The notes under the pieces are model-generated. The model made no database searches. It was given only the letters and a program-made list of their open reading frames with translations, and had not been told where the DNA came from. A DNA stretch of 64,000 nt from Nevskia ramosa DSM 11499 (GTDB lineage: Bacteria; Pseudomonadota; Gammaproteobacteria; Nevskiales; Nevskiaceae), in assembly GCF_000420645.1 (NCBI RefSeq), contig NZ_ATVI01000011.1, positions 1-64,000 of the forward strand. The letters run 5' to 3'. Below are positions 50,851-59,880 of the stretch, in pieces (position 1 is the first letter of the stretch; the number at the start of each line of letters is the position of its first letter). Made by a program: the position numbers and the translations under genes.

Positions 50851-52194
50851 ATGCTGACAGCGGAAAATACCGAGAGTGCCCAGGAGCATCGTCGCCTTGC
50901 GGCGACAAGCGCGGCAGCCGAACCATCAGGTGCGGCGCTTGCTGCGCTACCGGACGAGGCGCTGCTGGAGCAGGTCCAGCGCCAGACTTTCGATTTCTTC
51001 TGGAAGGGCGCGCATCCGGTCAGCGGTCTGGCACCGGACCGGCGCACGACTCGCGACGAGCCGGTCGACGATCTGATCACCACCGGCGGTACGGGCTTCG
51101 GTGTGATGGCGATCATCGTCGCGGTAGAGCGCGGCTGGGTGAGCCGCGAGGCTGCGCTGGATCGCCTGAGCAGCATGCTCGACGTGTTGGTCCGCGCGCC
51201 CTGCTATCACGGCGTTTTCCCGCATTTCATGAACGGCCTCACCGGCGCCACCATCGCCTTCAGCCGCAAGGATGATGCAGGCGATCTGGTCGAGACCTCC
51301 TTTCTGGTGATGGGTCTGCTGTGCGCGCGCCAGTACTTCCAGCGCGACACGCCGGCGGAAAAGAAGCTGCGTGATCGCATCAACTGGATCAGCGAGGAAG
51401 TCGAGTGGGACTGGTACACGCAAGGCGGCCGCAAGCTGCTGTACTGGCACTGGAGCCCGAACAACGGCTGGGCGATGGATCACGAGATCCATGGCTGGAA
51501 CGAGTGCCTGATCACCTACGTGCTGGCGGCGGGCTCCAGGCGTTACCCGATCGATCCACTGGTCTATCACCGCGGCTACGCGACCGGACGTGACTTTCTC
51601 AACGGCAAGTCGTACTACGGCATCGAGCTACCGCTGGGTCAGCCTTATGGCGGGCCGCTGTTCTTCAGTCATTACTCATTCTGCGGCCTCGATCCTCGCG
51701 GCCTGAAGGATCGCTATGCCGATTACTGGGACCTGAACTGCCGGCACGTGCAGATCAATCGCGCGCATTGCGCGGCCAATCCGCATCGCTACAAGGGCTA
51801 CAGCGAGTCCTGCTGGGGGCTGACCGCCAGCGACGATCACGCCGGCTATGGCGCGCATGCGCCGGACAACGATAACGGCACCATCTCGCCGACGGCCGCG
51901 CTGTCGAGCCTGCCCTATGCGCCGGCCGAAGTCATGGCAACGCTGCGCTTTTTCCTGCGCGAGCACGGCGACAAAATCTGGAAGCGCTATGGCTTCGTCG
52001 ATGCCTTCAACGAGCAGCACGACTGGACTGCCGATACCTTCCTGGCGATCGACCAGGGGCCCATCGTGGTGATGATGGAAAACCATCGCACGGGTCTGCT
52101 GTGGAAGCTGTTCATGAGCGTGCCCGAAGTGCAGAGCGGCCTGCGTCGGCTGGGCTTCAGCAGCCCGCATCTCGAAACGGGAGCTGCTGCATGA
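50851..52194 (+). CDS. GH144-like glucoamylase-family protein
   Basis: A 447-residue alpha/alpha-barrel protein resembling the GH144 (endo-beta-1,2-glucanase) family. The segments TFDFFWKGAHPVSGLAPDR, TGGTGFGVMAIIVAVERGWV, WHWSPNNGWAMDHEIHGWNECLITYVLAAGS, FFSHYSFCGLDPRG and the C-terminal DAFNEQHDWTADTFLAIDQGPIVVMMENHRTGLLWKLFM are typical. No signal peptide is visible, unusual for an endo-acting glucanase, which is often periplasmic. The ATG follows ctaggagg. Its stop overlaps the next start (ATGA). The divergent GH3 could finish the oligosaccharides released. Confidence 0.85.
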   Translation: MLTAENTESAQEHRRLAATSAAAEPSGAALAALPDEALLEQVQRQTFDFFWKGAHPVSGLAPDRRTTRDEPVDDLITTGGTGFGVMAIIVAVERGWVSREAALDRLSSMLDVLVRAPCYHGVFPHFMNGLTGATIAFSRKDDAGDLVETSFLVMGLLCARQYFQRDTPAEKKLRDRINWISEEVEWDWYTQGGRKLLYWHWSPNNGWAMDHEIHGWNECLITYVLAAGSRRYPIDPLVYHRGYATGRDFLNGKSYYGIELPLGQPYGGPLFFSHYSFCGLDPRGLKDRYADYWDLNCRHVQINRAHCAANPHRYKGYSESCWGLTASDDHAGYGAHAPDNDNGTISPTAALSSLPYAPAEVMATLRFFLREHGDKIWKRYGFVDAFNEQHDWTADTFLAIDQGPIVVMMENHRTGLLWKLFMSVPEVQSGLRRLGFSSPHLETGAAA

Positions 52195-53519
52195 CGGAGA
52201 CCTTCGACCAGTGGCTGGATCGCGAAGTAGCCTTCGCGGCGAGCGCGATGCTGAAGAGCGTGTCGGCGGTGGATCTGGTCAAGACGCGTCCGGGTTTCGG
52301 CCAGACGGTGCGTCCGGTCAAGGGCAGCATCATCGCTTCGCCGGTGATCGGCGCCTACGATCCGGATCCGGATTACTTCTTCCACTGGTACCGCGATTCG
52401 GCGGTGGTGATTGATGCGCTGCGCCTGCTGGTTCTCGATCGCGTGGTCGGGGCCGAGGCGCTCGAGCATTTCGCCGACTTCCTGCGCTTCGGCCTGTCGC
52501 TGCAGAAGCTGGACGGCCGCGCGCTGGCGGCATCGTCCACGCGGCGCGATGGCGTGGCTCCGGATTTCCTGAAGTTCATCCGTGACGACGACGATCTCGC
52601 CGCCGTGCACGGTGATGCGGCGTTCGCCGAAACGCGGGTCAATCCCGATGGCTCCCTGGACATCTCCAAGTGGGCGCGGCCGCAGCACGATGGCCCGCCG
52701 CTGCAGGCGCTGGCCTTGATGCGCTGGGCGCGCGACGTGAAGCTGGCGCCCGCCGTCAGCGCCGATCTGTCGGCGCTGATTCGCGCCAATCTCGACTTCA
52801 CCCTGCATCACTGCCACGAGCCGTCCTTCGACATCTGGGAAGAGGAGAACGGGCTGCACTACTACACGCTGCGGGTCTCGGCTGCAGCACTTGAGCAGGG
52901 GGCCGAATGGTTCGAGTCGCAGGGCGAGTCCGGGCTGGCGCTGTGCTGTCTTGCAGAGGCTGCAAAGCTCATCAAGGCCCTGGATGGCTTCTGGCTGGCC
53001 GAGGAAAACTGCTACCGCTCGCGGACCCTCGTGTCCGGAGCGCGCTCGTCCAAGGAGCTGGATATCGCGGTGATCCTCGCGGCCGTCCATGTCGAAGCCC
53101 GCGATCAGAAACACTCGGTCTCCGACCCGCGCATGCAGGCAACCCTGACGCGTCTGGAAACCTTGTTCGACGGGCTTTATGCGATCAACCGCAATCGCCC
53201 AGCCGATCGTGGCCCGGCGATGGGTCGCTATCCGGGCGATGTCTATTACTCGGGCGGCGCCTATTACTTCTCGACGCTGGGGGCTTCGGAGTTCTGCTTT
53301 CGTGCGGCGATGAAATCGGACCAGGCCACGAGCTGGATCGCCCGCGGCGATGCCTACCTTGCAACGGTGCGCGCCTACACGCCGGCGAATGGCGAACTAT
53401 CCGAACAATTCGATCAGGGCAACGGCCAGCAGACCTCGGCCAAGCATCTGGCCTGGAGCTACGCCGCTTTCATTTCCTGCATCGCCGCCCGGCGTGCGGC
53501 CGTGGGGCAGCGTCATTAA
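52191..53519 (+). CDS. GH15-like glucoamylase family protein
   Basis: A 442-residue GH15-type (alpha/alpha)6 barrel. The general acid region is SFDIWEEENGLHYYT with Glu217, and the general base region is GELSEQFD with Glu405, followed by QQTSAKHLAWSYAAF. The N-terminal FFHWYRDSAVVIDALRLL is also typical. The family hydrolyses alpha-glucosides from non-reducing ends, but substrates vary widely in bacteria. No signal peptide was seen. It is coupled by ATGA to the GH144-like gene. An alpha-glucosidase beside a beta-1,2-glucanase-like gene is an unusual pairing. Confidence 0.85.
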   Translation: MTETFDQWLDREVAFAASAMLKSVSAVDLVKTRPGFGQTVRPVKGSIIASPVIGAYDPDPDYFFHWYRDSAVVIDALRLLVLDRVVGAEALEHFADFLRFGLSLQKLDGRALAASSTRRDGVAPDFLKFIRDDDDLAAVHGDAAFAETRVNPDGSLDISKWARPQHDGPPLQALALMRWARDVKLAPAVSADLSALIRANLDFTLHHCHEPSFDIWEEENGLHYYTLRVSAAALEQGAEWFESQGESGLALCCLAEAAKLIKALDGFWLAEENCYRSRTLVSGARSSKELDIAVILAAVHVEARDQKHSVSDPRMQATLTRLETLFDGLYAINRNRPADRGPAMGRYPGDVYYSGGAYYFSTLGASEFCFRAAMKSDQATSWIARGDAYLATVRAYTPANGELSEQFDQGNGQQTSAKHLAWSYAAFISCIAARRAAVGQRH

Positions 53520-55305
53520 CGACAACGCAGCAGCCGATGCCGCCGCGCTGGCGGCGGAGGCCGGTGCCCGCTCGGGTGTGTTCCGTCAGCTCGGCACCTT
53601 GCTGCGGGCGCTGTTTGCATCGTCCGTGGGGCGCTCGCTCAAGTACCTGATGGCCAGTCTGCTGGTGGTGATCATCGGCACCTCGTTCGGGCAGATTGTT
53701 CTCAATCGCTGGAACAAGCCGTTCTACGACGCGCTGTCGCGCCGCGATCTGCGCGAGTTCCTGGTCCAGCTCGGTGTGTTCTTCATGATCGCCGCGGTGT
53801 TGCTGGTGCTCAACGTCTTTCAGAGATGGGTCGTGGAGAGCCTGAAGATCAAGTTGCGCGAAGGCGTGGTGCGCGATCTGGTCGGCCACTGGATGCTGCC
53901 GCGCCGCGCGTTCTGGCTATCGACCGCGGGGCCGATGGGCGTCAACCCCGATCAGCGCATGACCGAAGACGCGCAGAAGATGTGTGACCTGTCGACCGAT
54001 CTCGGCGCCGGCCTGCTTCAGGCCTCGATCCTGTTCATTTCCTTCTCCGGCATCCTGTGGGGCATCTCGGCGGACTTCAGCATCCGCATCGGCGGCATCG
54101 ACTACGCGGTGCCCGGCTTCATGGTCTGGGCCGCGATCCTCTACGCCGGCACCGGATCGCTGCTGAGTTACTGGGTCGGGCGCAGCCTGATTGCGCGCAA
54201 CGCCGATCGTTACTCGCGCGAAGGCGAACTGCGCTTCGCGCTGGTGCGCATCAACGAACATCTCGACGGCATTTCGCTCGCCGCCGGTGAGGCCGACGAG
54301 AAGCGTCGCGTCGAACGCCATCTGGGCGACGTGATGGCAGCCATGCGCCGGCTGGTCCGCGGCTGGACCAACCTGACCTGGGTCACCGCCGGCTTCGGCT
54401 GGACGACCCTGGTGGCGCCGATCCTGATCGCCGCGCCGCTGTATCTGACCGGCAAGATTTCCTTCGGCGGCATGATGATGGCCGCCGCCGCGTTCACCCA
54501 GGCGCAGCAGGCGCTGCGCTGGTTCGTCGACAACTTCGGCACCATCGCCGAATGGCGCGCCACCCTGCTGCGCGTGGCCGGCTTCCGCGAGGCCTTGACC
54601 GCGAATGCCGAGATCGTTCGCTACGCGAGTCGCATCACCTATACCGACGGCGCCAGCGGCTCGATGCGCATCGACGGCCTCGAAGTGGAATCGGCACCGG
54701 GCCGTGATCGGCTGGATCAGGCGAACGTCGTCGTCAAAGCCGGCGAGCGAGTGCTGATCCTGGGCAGCGCCGGCACCGGCAAGACCCTGCTGTTCCGCGC
54801 CCTGGCCGGCTTGTGGCCCTGGGGCGTCGGCGAGATCACGCGCCCGATGGACGAGGCCATCCTGTACATGCCGCGCGGCACGCCCTATCTGCCCAGCGGC
54901 ACCTTGCGCGACGTGCTCGCCTATCCGATGGCCGCTGACCGCTTCGCCCAGAACACCTGCGAGCACGCGCTCAAGCGTCTGGGGCTGGAGCGGCTGGTGC
55001 CGCTGCTCGACGCCGAGCTGCGCTGGGATCGCGAGCTGAGTCACGAGGACCAGATGTGCCTGGCGTTCTCGCGGGTGCTGCTGCAATCGCCTTCGTGGCT
55101 GGTGATGGATGAAGCCTTGAGCATGCTGGAGGACGAGTCGCTGGAGCGAGTCATCGACGTGCTGACGCACGAGCTGTCGGCGACCAGTATCATCCACATC
55201 GGCAAGGCTGCGGAAACCGGCAACCGTCTGTTCTCTCAGGTGCTGCATCTGGTCAAGGCTTCGCCGGAAGTGCCACATCCCGTTCTCGGGAGTGATCGGC
55301 CATGA
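53494..55305 (+). CDS. SbmA/BacA/YddA-type ABC transporter (fused permease-ATPase)
   Basis: About 603 residues. The N-terminal half has six hydrophobic segments and the SbmA/BacA-type block LNRWNKPFYDALSRRDLREFLVQL. The C-terminal half is an ATPase with Walker A ILGSAGTGKTLLFRA and Walker B SWLVMDEALSML. The LSGGQ-type signature is replaced by ELSHEDQMCLAFSR. This matches the YddA/ABCD half-transporter group. It may carry peptides, fatty acyl-CoA or oligosaccharides; direction unknown. The start is uncertain: no in-frame ATG lies before the first helix, so I use GTG 53494, which overlaps GH15. Context suggests transport of the glycan product. Confidence 0.82.
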   Translation: MRPWGSVINDNAAADAAALAAEAGARSGVFRQLGTLLRALFASSVGRSLKYLMASLLVVIIGTSFGQIVLNRWNKPFYDALSRRDLREFLVQLGVFFMIAAVLLVLNVFQRWVVESLKIKLREGVVRDLVGHWMLPRRAFWLSTAGPMGVNPDQRMTEDAQKMCDLSTDLGAGLLQASILFISFSGILWGISADFSIRIGGIDYAVPGFMVWAAILYAGTGSLLSYWVGRSLIARNADRYSREGELRFALVRINEHLDGISLAAGEADEKRRVERHLGDVMAAMRRLVRGWTNLTWVTAGFGWTTLVAPILIAAPLYLTGKISFGGMMMAAAAFTQAQQALRWFVDNFGTIAEWRATLLRVAGFREALTANAEIVRYASRITYTDGASGSMRIDGLEVESAPGRDRLDQANVVVKAGERVLILGSAGTGKTLLFRALAGLWPWGVGEITRPMDEAILYMPRGTPYLPSGTLRDVLAYPMAADRFAQNTCEHALKRLGLERLVPLLDAELRWDRELSHEDQMCLAFSRVLLQSPSWLVMDEALSMLEDESLERVIDVLTHELSATSIIHIGKAAETGNRLFSQVLHLVKASPEVPHPVLGSDRP

Positions 55306-57569
55306 AGCGCTTCTCGTGGCTGGGTCTGCCCCAACTGTTGATCTTGTTGCTGAGCTGGCTGCCGGCCCTGGCGCTGGCGCAGGAATTCGAGTTCCGCCCG
55401 CCGCCGACCGCCAACGACGCGTCCGTGCCCGCGGCGATGAGCGATCTCGCAACCCGCATCCTGCCGGTTTACGAGGAGCGCGATACCGATCGCTACCTGA
55501 CCAACCTCGCCGCGCTGCAGCTGGTGGCCGGTGACTACACAGCCGCCTATGACACACGGCTGTCGCTGCAGGAGCGGCAGCGCACGTCGGACCTGCCGCG
55601 TCCGGTCGACAAGGCCGTGCTCTACGACATCTATGCACGAGCAAGGTCCATCGAGGCCACCGAGCGCCTGCCGTTCGCCAATGCCTTCAAGCAGGCCTTC
55701 AAGGAAGTGGTGCCGCGACTCAACGATCGTGACGCGCACGCGGTGACGGTCTGGCTGGAGACGCCGCGCTCGGTGTTCGAGCAGGCCCTGCAGAAGTCCT
55801 TCGATCAATACCGCGCCCAGGGCAGCGTCAACTTCACCCAGGCGGTGGACCTGATCTGGACTTATCTGTCCTTCGACGCCTATCGCAGCTTCAGCCCGCT
55901 GATCGAAGCGCTCGACAGTGAAGACGGTGGCCGCCGCTACATCGCCGACGAGCAGGTGACCATCAAGACCTCAGGCGGGCGGAAGATCCAGGCGGTGGTG
56001 ATCCGCCCCAAGGACACCTCGATTCCGCTGCCGACGCTGCTCGAGTTCACCATTCACGTCAATCAGGATTCGGTGCGCGAAGCGGCGGCCCATGGCTATG
56101 TCGGCGTGGTGGCGTACACGCGCGGCAAGCGAAGCAACAACCCGAATGCCGTCACCCCGTTCACCCACGACGGCGAAGATGCGCGCGCGGTGATCAACTG
56201 GATCACCAGGCAAAGCTGGAGCGACGGCAGAGTCGGCATGGTCGGCAGCACCGATAGCGGCTCGGCCGCCTGGGCCGTCGCCAAGCGTCCGCCGAAGGCA
56301 CTCAAGGCCATCGCCACCAGCTTCGCGTCCGCGCCGGGCATCGACTTCCCGATGAGCGGCAACATCGTCCGCAACTCGGCGTATCGCTGGGCGCAGTTCA
56401 ATACCTCGCCACCACTGAAACCCGGCGTCGCGCCGCCGAGCACGGACGACATGGTCTGGCGGCTGCTCGATCAGACCTGGTTCACCAGCGGCAAGCGCTA
56501 CCGCGATCTGGATCGCCGTTTCGCACCGCCGAACCGCGCCTTCGACGAATGGCTGGATCACCCGAGCTACGATGGCTACTGGCAGAAACTGATCCCGTTC
56601 CGCAAGCAGTTCGCCCGAGTCGACATCCCGGTGTTGACCCTGGCCGGCTACTACGGCGGCGATGCTGGCGCGCTCTACTATTTCAGCGAACACACGCGCT
56701 ACAACGCCAAGGCCAATCACACTTTGCTGATCGGCCCCTACGACGACAACGTCGCCCGGGACGCACCGGCGCCGGAGTTGAACGGCTACGCGCTGGATGC
56801 CGTCGCGCGGACCAATCTGCGGGAACTGCGCTATCAATGGCTCGATTCCATTTTCAGAAACGCGCCCAAGCCGGCGCTGCTGAAAGACCGGGTCAACTAT
56901 CAGGTGATGGGCGCCAACCAGTGGAGTCACGCGCCCTCGATCGCCGCGATGGCCAATGCTTCGCAGCGATATTTTCTGGATGCCGGTGCGCCCAACGAGC
57001 CCAGAAGGCTGGCTGCGCAAGCTAAGTCGGCGGACAGCTACGCCGAACAGACCGTCGACTTCACCGAGCGCAAGGAACTGACGATTCCGTCGTCGGACGT
57101 GATGAGCAAGTCCCTGGCGACACCGAACGCCGTGGTCTACTCCAGCGAACCGCTGCAGCAGCCGCTGGAAATCAGCGGCCAGCTGACCGGCAAGCTGGAT
57201 CTGCTGATCAACAAGCAGGACGTCGATCTGAAGATCGCGGTCTACGAACTGATGGCCAGCGGCACTTACGTGCAGCTGTTCGATCCCTACGAGTTCCGCG
57301 CCAGTTATGCGAAGGATCGCACCCGCCGCCGTCTGCTGGTCGCCGGCAAACGCCAGCAGCTGCCGTTCACCATCGAACGCCTGACCAGCCGCAAGCTCGC
57401 GGCCGGCAGCCGGATCGTGCTGGTGCTCGGCGTCAACAAGCGGCCGGACCAGCAGTTCAATCTCGGCTCTGGCAAGGACGTCAAGGAAGAGAGCGTTCGC
57501 GATGCCAGGAAGCCGTTGATGATTCGCTGGTATAGCGGCAGCAGCATTGATCTGCCGGTTCGGAAATAG
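55302..57569 (+). CDS. CocE/NonD-family hydrolase-like protein with altered triad
   Basis: A 755-residue protein with a signal peptide (LLILLLSWLPALALA, cleavage near residue 26), so it is periplasmic or exported. An N-terminal helical extension (~30-210) precedes an Xaa-Pro-peptidase/CocE-type alpha/beta fold with RSNNPNAVTPFTHDGEDARAVINWITRQ and a C-terminal jelly-roll (ISGQLTGKLDLLINKQDVDL). The usual nucleophile loop G-x-S-Y-x-G reads GSTDSG (residues 315-320), and the GPW-x-H loop reads GPYDD (478-482). Nucleophile and His thus appear replaced. It may be inactive or use other residues. It overlaps the ABC transporter stop by 4 bases. Confidence 0.83.
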   Translation: MKRFSWLGLPQLLILLLSWLPALALAQEFEFRPPPTANDASVPAAMSDLATRILPVYEERDTDRYLTNLAALQLVAGDYTAAYDTRLSLQERQRTSDLPRPVDKAVLYDIYARARSIEATERLPFANAFKQAFKEVVPRLNDRDAHAVTVWLETPRSVFEQALQKSFDQYRAQGSVNFTQAVDLIWTYLSFDAYRSFSPLIEALDSEDGGRRYIADEQVTIKTSGGRKIQAVVIRPKDTSIPLPTLLEFTIHVNQDSVREAAAHGYVGVVAYTRGKRSNNPNAVTPFTHDGEDARAVINWITRQSWSDGRVGMVGSTDSGSAAWAVAKRPPKALKAIATSFASAPGIDFPMSGNIVRNSAYRWAQFNTSPPLKPGVAPPSTDDMVWRLLDQTWFTSGKRYRDLDRRFAPPNRAFDEWLDHPSYDGYWQKLIPFRKQFARVDIPVLTLAGYYGGDAGALYYFSEHTRYNAKANHTLLIGPYDDNVARDAPAPELNGYALDAVARTNLRELRYQWLDSIFRNAPKPALLKDRVNYQVMGANQWSHAPSIAAMANASQRYFLDAGAPNEPRRLAAQAKSADSYAEQTVDFTERKELTIPSSDVMSKSLATPNAVVYSSEPLQQPLEISGQLTGKLDLLINKQDVDLKIAVYELMASGTYVQLFDPYEFRASYAKDRTRRRLLVAGKRQQLPFTIERLTSRKLAAGSRIVLVLGVNKRPDQQFNLGSGKDVKEESVRDARKPLMIRWYSGSSIDLPVRK

Positions 57570-57599
57570 CGCTGACAGTTGCCTGGACCCGCGCGGCGC

Positions 57600-58622
57600 T
57601 CAGATCGGCACTTTCCGTTTCACCGGGATGTCGGCGCGCGTCGACGCAGACTCTGCAGCGCGAACCTCGGTGGGGTCGCTCATCAGGTCCCTGAGGATAG
57701 CTCTCAACCAGCTCAGGTCCTGATGATCGGATCGGTTCTTGTGCCAGATCATGGCGACATCCATCGGCGGGATGTAATACGGAATCTCGAAGATCTCGAT
57801 GTCGAACCAGGCCTGATGATGCTCGGCAAGGCGTCTGGGCACGACCCCCAGCAGATTGGAGCCCTGGACGATTTCCGGAATCAGCGTGAAGTACGGAATG
57901 AAGTACTTGGTCTTCTGTGTCAGCCGGTGCTGCGCGAGGGCCTCTTGCTCGATGGTCTGAGTGCCGTCCGTTCGGCAATACATCACATGCGAGCAGGAAA
58001 GATACTCCTCGAGTCCGATCGTGCCCTTGGCCGATCGCCCGCCACTCTGTCGCGCCCGGATGCCGACCAGATGATCCTGCATCAGCGGCTCGAAGCAGAA
58101 TTCGGGATCCAGCTGATCGATTCCGCAAGCCAGCAGGTTGGCTTGCCGGGTGGGACAGATGATGAGGTCGACGGACCCGGAACGCAGTTCCTTCCCCGAC
58201 GCCCCGGGCGTGGGCAGCATCGAGACGCTCACGGAAGGTGCGAGCCGCGATAGTTTTCTCGACAGCTTGTTGGCCACCATTGCGGCGATGTAGTCCGCTG
58301 TCGCGATCCGGAACTGGTTCTCGGCCTTGTGCGGATCGAAGGCATTGCCACTGACCATCTGATCCGTGAGCCTGACGATCTGCGCCACCTCTGCAGTCAG
58401 CCGATGGGCTTTCTCGGTCAGCACCATCGTCCGGCCATCGCGGACGAGGAGCTCATCATTGAACAGGACGCGCAGTTGCCGCAGCGATCCGCTGACGGCG
58501 GATTGCGTCAGGTGCAGCCGCCGCGCGGCCTCCGACACGCTCGCGCAATGAAGGAGCTCGTAGAGGATCGGGATCAGGTTCAGATTCAGCGAGCGCAGCG
58601 TCTGCAAGGCATCTGCCGTCAT
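57600..58622 (-). CDS. LysR-family regulator, NahR/NodD-like
   Basis: A 340-residue LysR regulator. Its N-terminus LNLNLIPILYELLHCASVSEAARRLHLTQSAVSGSLRQLRVLFNDELLVRDGRTMVLTEKAHRL is of the NahR/NodD/LinR group, which controls aromatic degradation genes in response to aromatic effectors. It is on the same strand as the dioxygenase cluster, 82 bases downstream of the ferredoxin gene, so it is either cotranscribed or has its own promoter. It is 31 bases from the convergent CocE-like gene. This makes it the probable activator of the cluster, as in nah/phn operons, though no clear LysR box was found. Confidence 0.9.
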   Translation of the reverse strand: MTADALQTLRSLNLNLIPILYELLHCASVSEAARRLHLTQSAVSGSLRQLRVLFNDELLVRDGRTMVLTEKAHRLTAEVAQIVRLTDQMVSGNAFDPHKAENQFRIATADYIAAMVANKLSRKLSRLAPSVSVSMLPTPGASGKELRSGSVDLIICPTRQANLLACGIDQLDPEFCFEPLMQDHLVGIRARQSGGRSAKGTIGLEEYLSCSHVMYCRTDGTQTIEQEALAQHRLTQKTKYFIPYFTLIPEIVQGSNLLGVVPRRLAEHHQAWFDIEIFEIPYYIPPMDVAMIWHKNRSDHQDLSWLRAILRDLMSDPTEVRAAESASTRADIPVKRKVPI

Positions 58623-58704
58623 CGGTCACACCGTTCTTGAGGGTCGCTCCCGTCTCGTGGGCATCCGTATCCTAGAACAGCTGATCGGCAGCCTCCCGCT
58701 CAAG

Positions 58705-59019
58705 TCATTCGACTTCGATGTACAGATCCTCACCGATCGCCGTGACGGGATAGGTCCTGATGGGTGTTTCGCAAGGGAAATTCAGCGCAGCGCCGGTGCG
58801 AACGCTGAAGCAGCCACCGTGCAGAGGGCACTCGATCTCATCACCGTCCAGGAAGCCGTCGGTGAGCAGGGCGAAATTGTGCGTGCACAGATTGCTGGTG
58901 CAGTAGACCTCGTCTTCCACGTTGAAAGCGGCCAGCGGCGGCAGGCCGGGGATATCGAGCCTCAGCATCTGGCCGGGTCTCACTTCACCTTTTCCACACA
59001 AGCGGACGCGTCTGCTCAT
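58705..59019 (-). CDS. Rieske 2Fe-2S ferredoxin
   Basis: A 104-residue Rieske ferredoxin. Cluster ligands are Cys45 and His47 in NLCTHNFALL, and Cys64 and His67 in ECPLHGGCF. The start is the ATG at 59019, preceded by ggag. The open frame extends upstream without support. It should transfer electrons to the ring-hydroxylating dioxygenase encoded in the same cluster. The ferredoxin reductase that it needs is not in the window, so it must lie outside or be shared with another system. Confidence 0.92.
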   Translation of the reverse strand: MSRRVRLCGKGEVRPGQMLRLDIPGLPPLAAFNVEDEVYCTSNLCTHNFALLTDGFLDGDEIECPLHGGCFSVRTGAALNFPCETPIRTYPVTAIGEDLYIEVE

Positions 59020-59053
59020 CGGAGGAACTCCAGGACTCGGCAGAGGAAGGACG

Positions 59054-59869
59054 TCAAAGCCCTTCTCCGCCGCGGATATTGACGATTCCGCGCACGCCAA
59101 GGCCGCCGTCCGTGTGAATGATGGCGCCGGTGATCGGGCCTGCATCGGCAGCGGAGGCCAGCAGCACATACGGCCCGCAATAGTCGGCAGGCACAGGGGC
59201 GATCTGCAGCGGCGTGATGTCGCGCAGCATCTGGTCGAGGCCTTCGATGCCGGCCAGTGATTGCGCTGCCGTGCCGGTCGATTGCAGGCCGCTCAGATTG
59301 GTTTTCATGCCACCCGGCGCAACCCCGTTGACCCGCACCTTGGGTGCCAGTTCGTGCGCGAGCTGCTTCACCACGCCGACCAGGGCGTGCTTGGACGCGG
59401 TGTAGATCGGACCGCCGCCACCGGGATAGAAGGCCGCGTTGGAGAGCGTGAAGATGATGCTGCCGCGACTCTTCACGAGCTCGGGGAGCGCAGCACGGGC
59501 ACCGAGCACGCCGCCCTTGACGTTGACCGCGAACAGTTCGTCGAAGGCCTCGTCCAGCCGCTCGCCCTCGTACTGGGCCAGGGGCTGGAAGAAGTCGAAG
59601 ATGCCCGCGTTGGCGATGAACGTATCCAGGCGTCCGAAGCGGGCCACGGTTCGCTCGACCGCACGAGCGTTGTCCGCATAGACCGAGACATCACCGACGA
59701 TCACTTCAACCGCCTGGCTGAAGTCGGCGCGCAGGGCCTCGGCTCGCGATTCGCTGGATTCGAGAACCGCGACGCTTGCGCCTTCCCGCAGAAAGCGCTC
59801 GACCAGCGCACGGCCCAGGCCGGAACCGCCACCGGTGATCAGGACCACGGCATCCTTCGATCCGTTCAT
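59054..59869 (-). CDS. cis-Dihydrodiol dehydrogenase-like SDR
   Basis: A 271-residue classical SDR. The cofactor loop is VLITGGGSGLGRALVERFLREGASVAVLESS, with catalytic YTASKHA. The C-terminal GLGVRGIVNIRGGEG matches the BphB/NahB-type cis-dihydrodiol dehydrogenases in style. The likely reaction is oxidation of a cis-arene dihydrodiol to a catechol with NAD+. It sits directly downstream of the dioxygenase beta subunit and upstream of the ferredoxin. The ATG at 59869 has aagg at a workable distance. A longer frame extends into the beta subunit gene and is not used. Confidence 0.88.
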   Translation of the reverse strand: MNGSKDAVVLITGGGSGLGRALVERFLREGASVAVLESSESRAEALRADFSQAVEVIVGDVSVYADNARAVERTVARFGRLDTFIANAGIFDFFQPLAQYEGERLDEAFDELFAVNVKGGVLGARAALPELVKSRGSIIFTLSNAAFYPGGGGPIYTASKHALVGVVKQLAHELAPKVRVNGVAPGGMKTNLSGLQSTGTAAQSLAGIEGLDQMLRDITPLQIAPVPADYCGPYVLLASAADAGPITGAIIHTDGGLGVRGIVNIRGGEGL

Positions 59870-59880
59870 CGTTCGCGCCT

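Noticed and set aside
53494-55305. ABC transporter as a confirmed antimicrobial-peptide importer (SbmA)
   Set aside because: The fold group fits, but SbmA itself lacks an ATPase domain, and the context is carbohydrate genes. Substrate left open.
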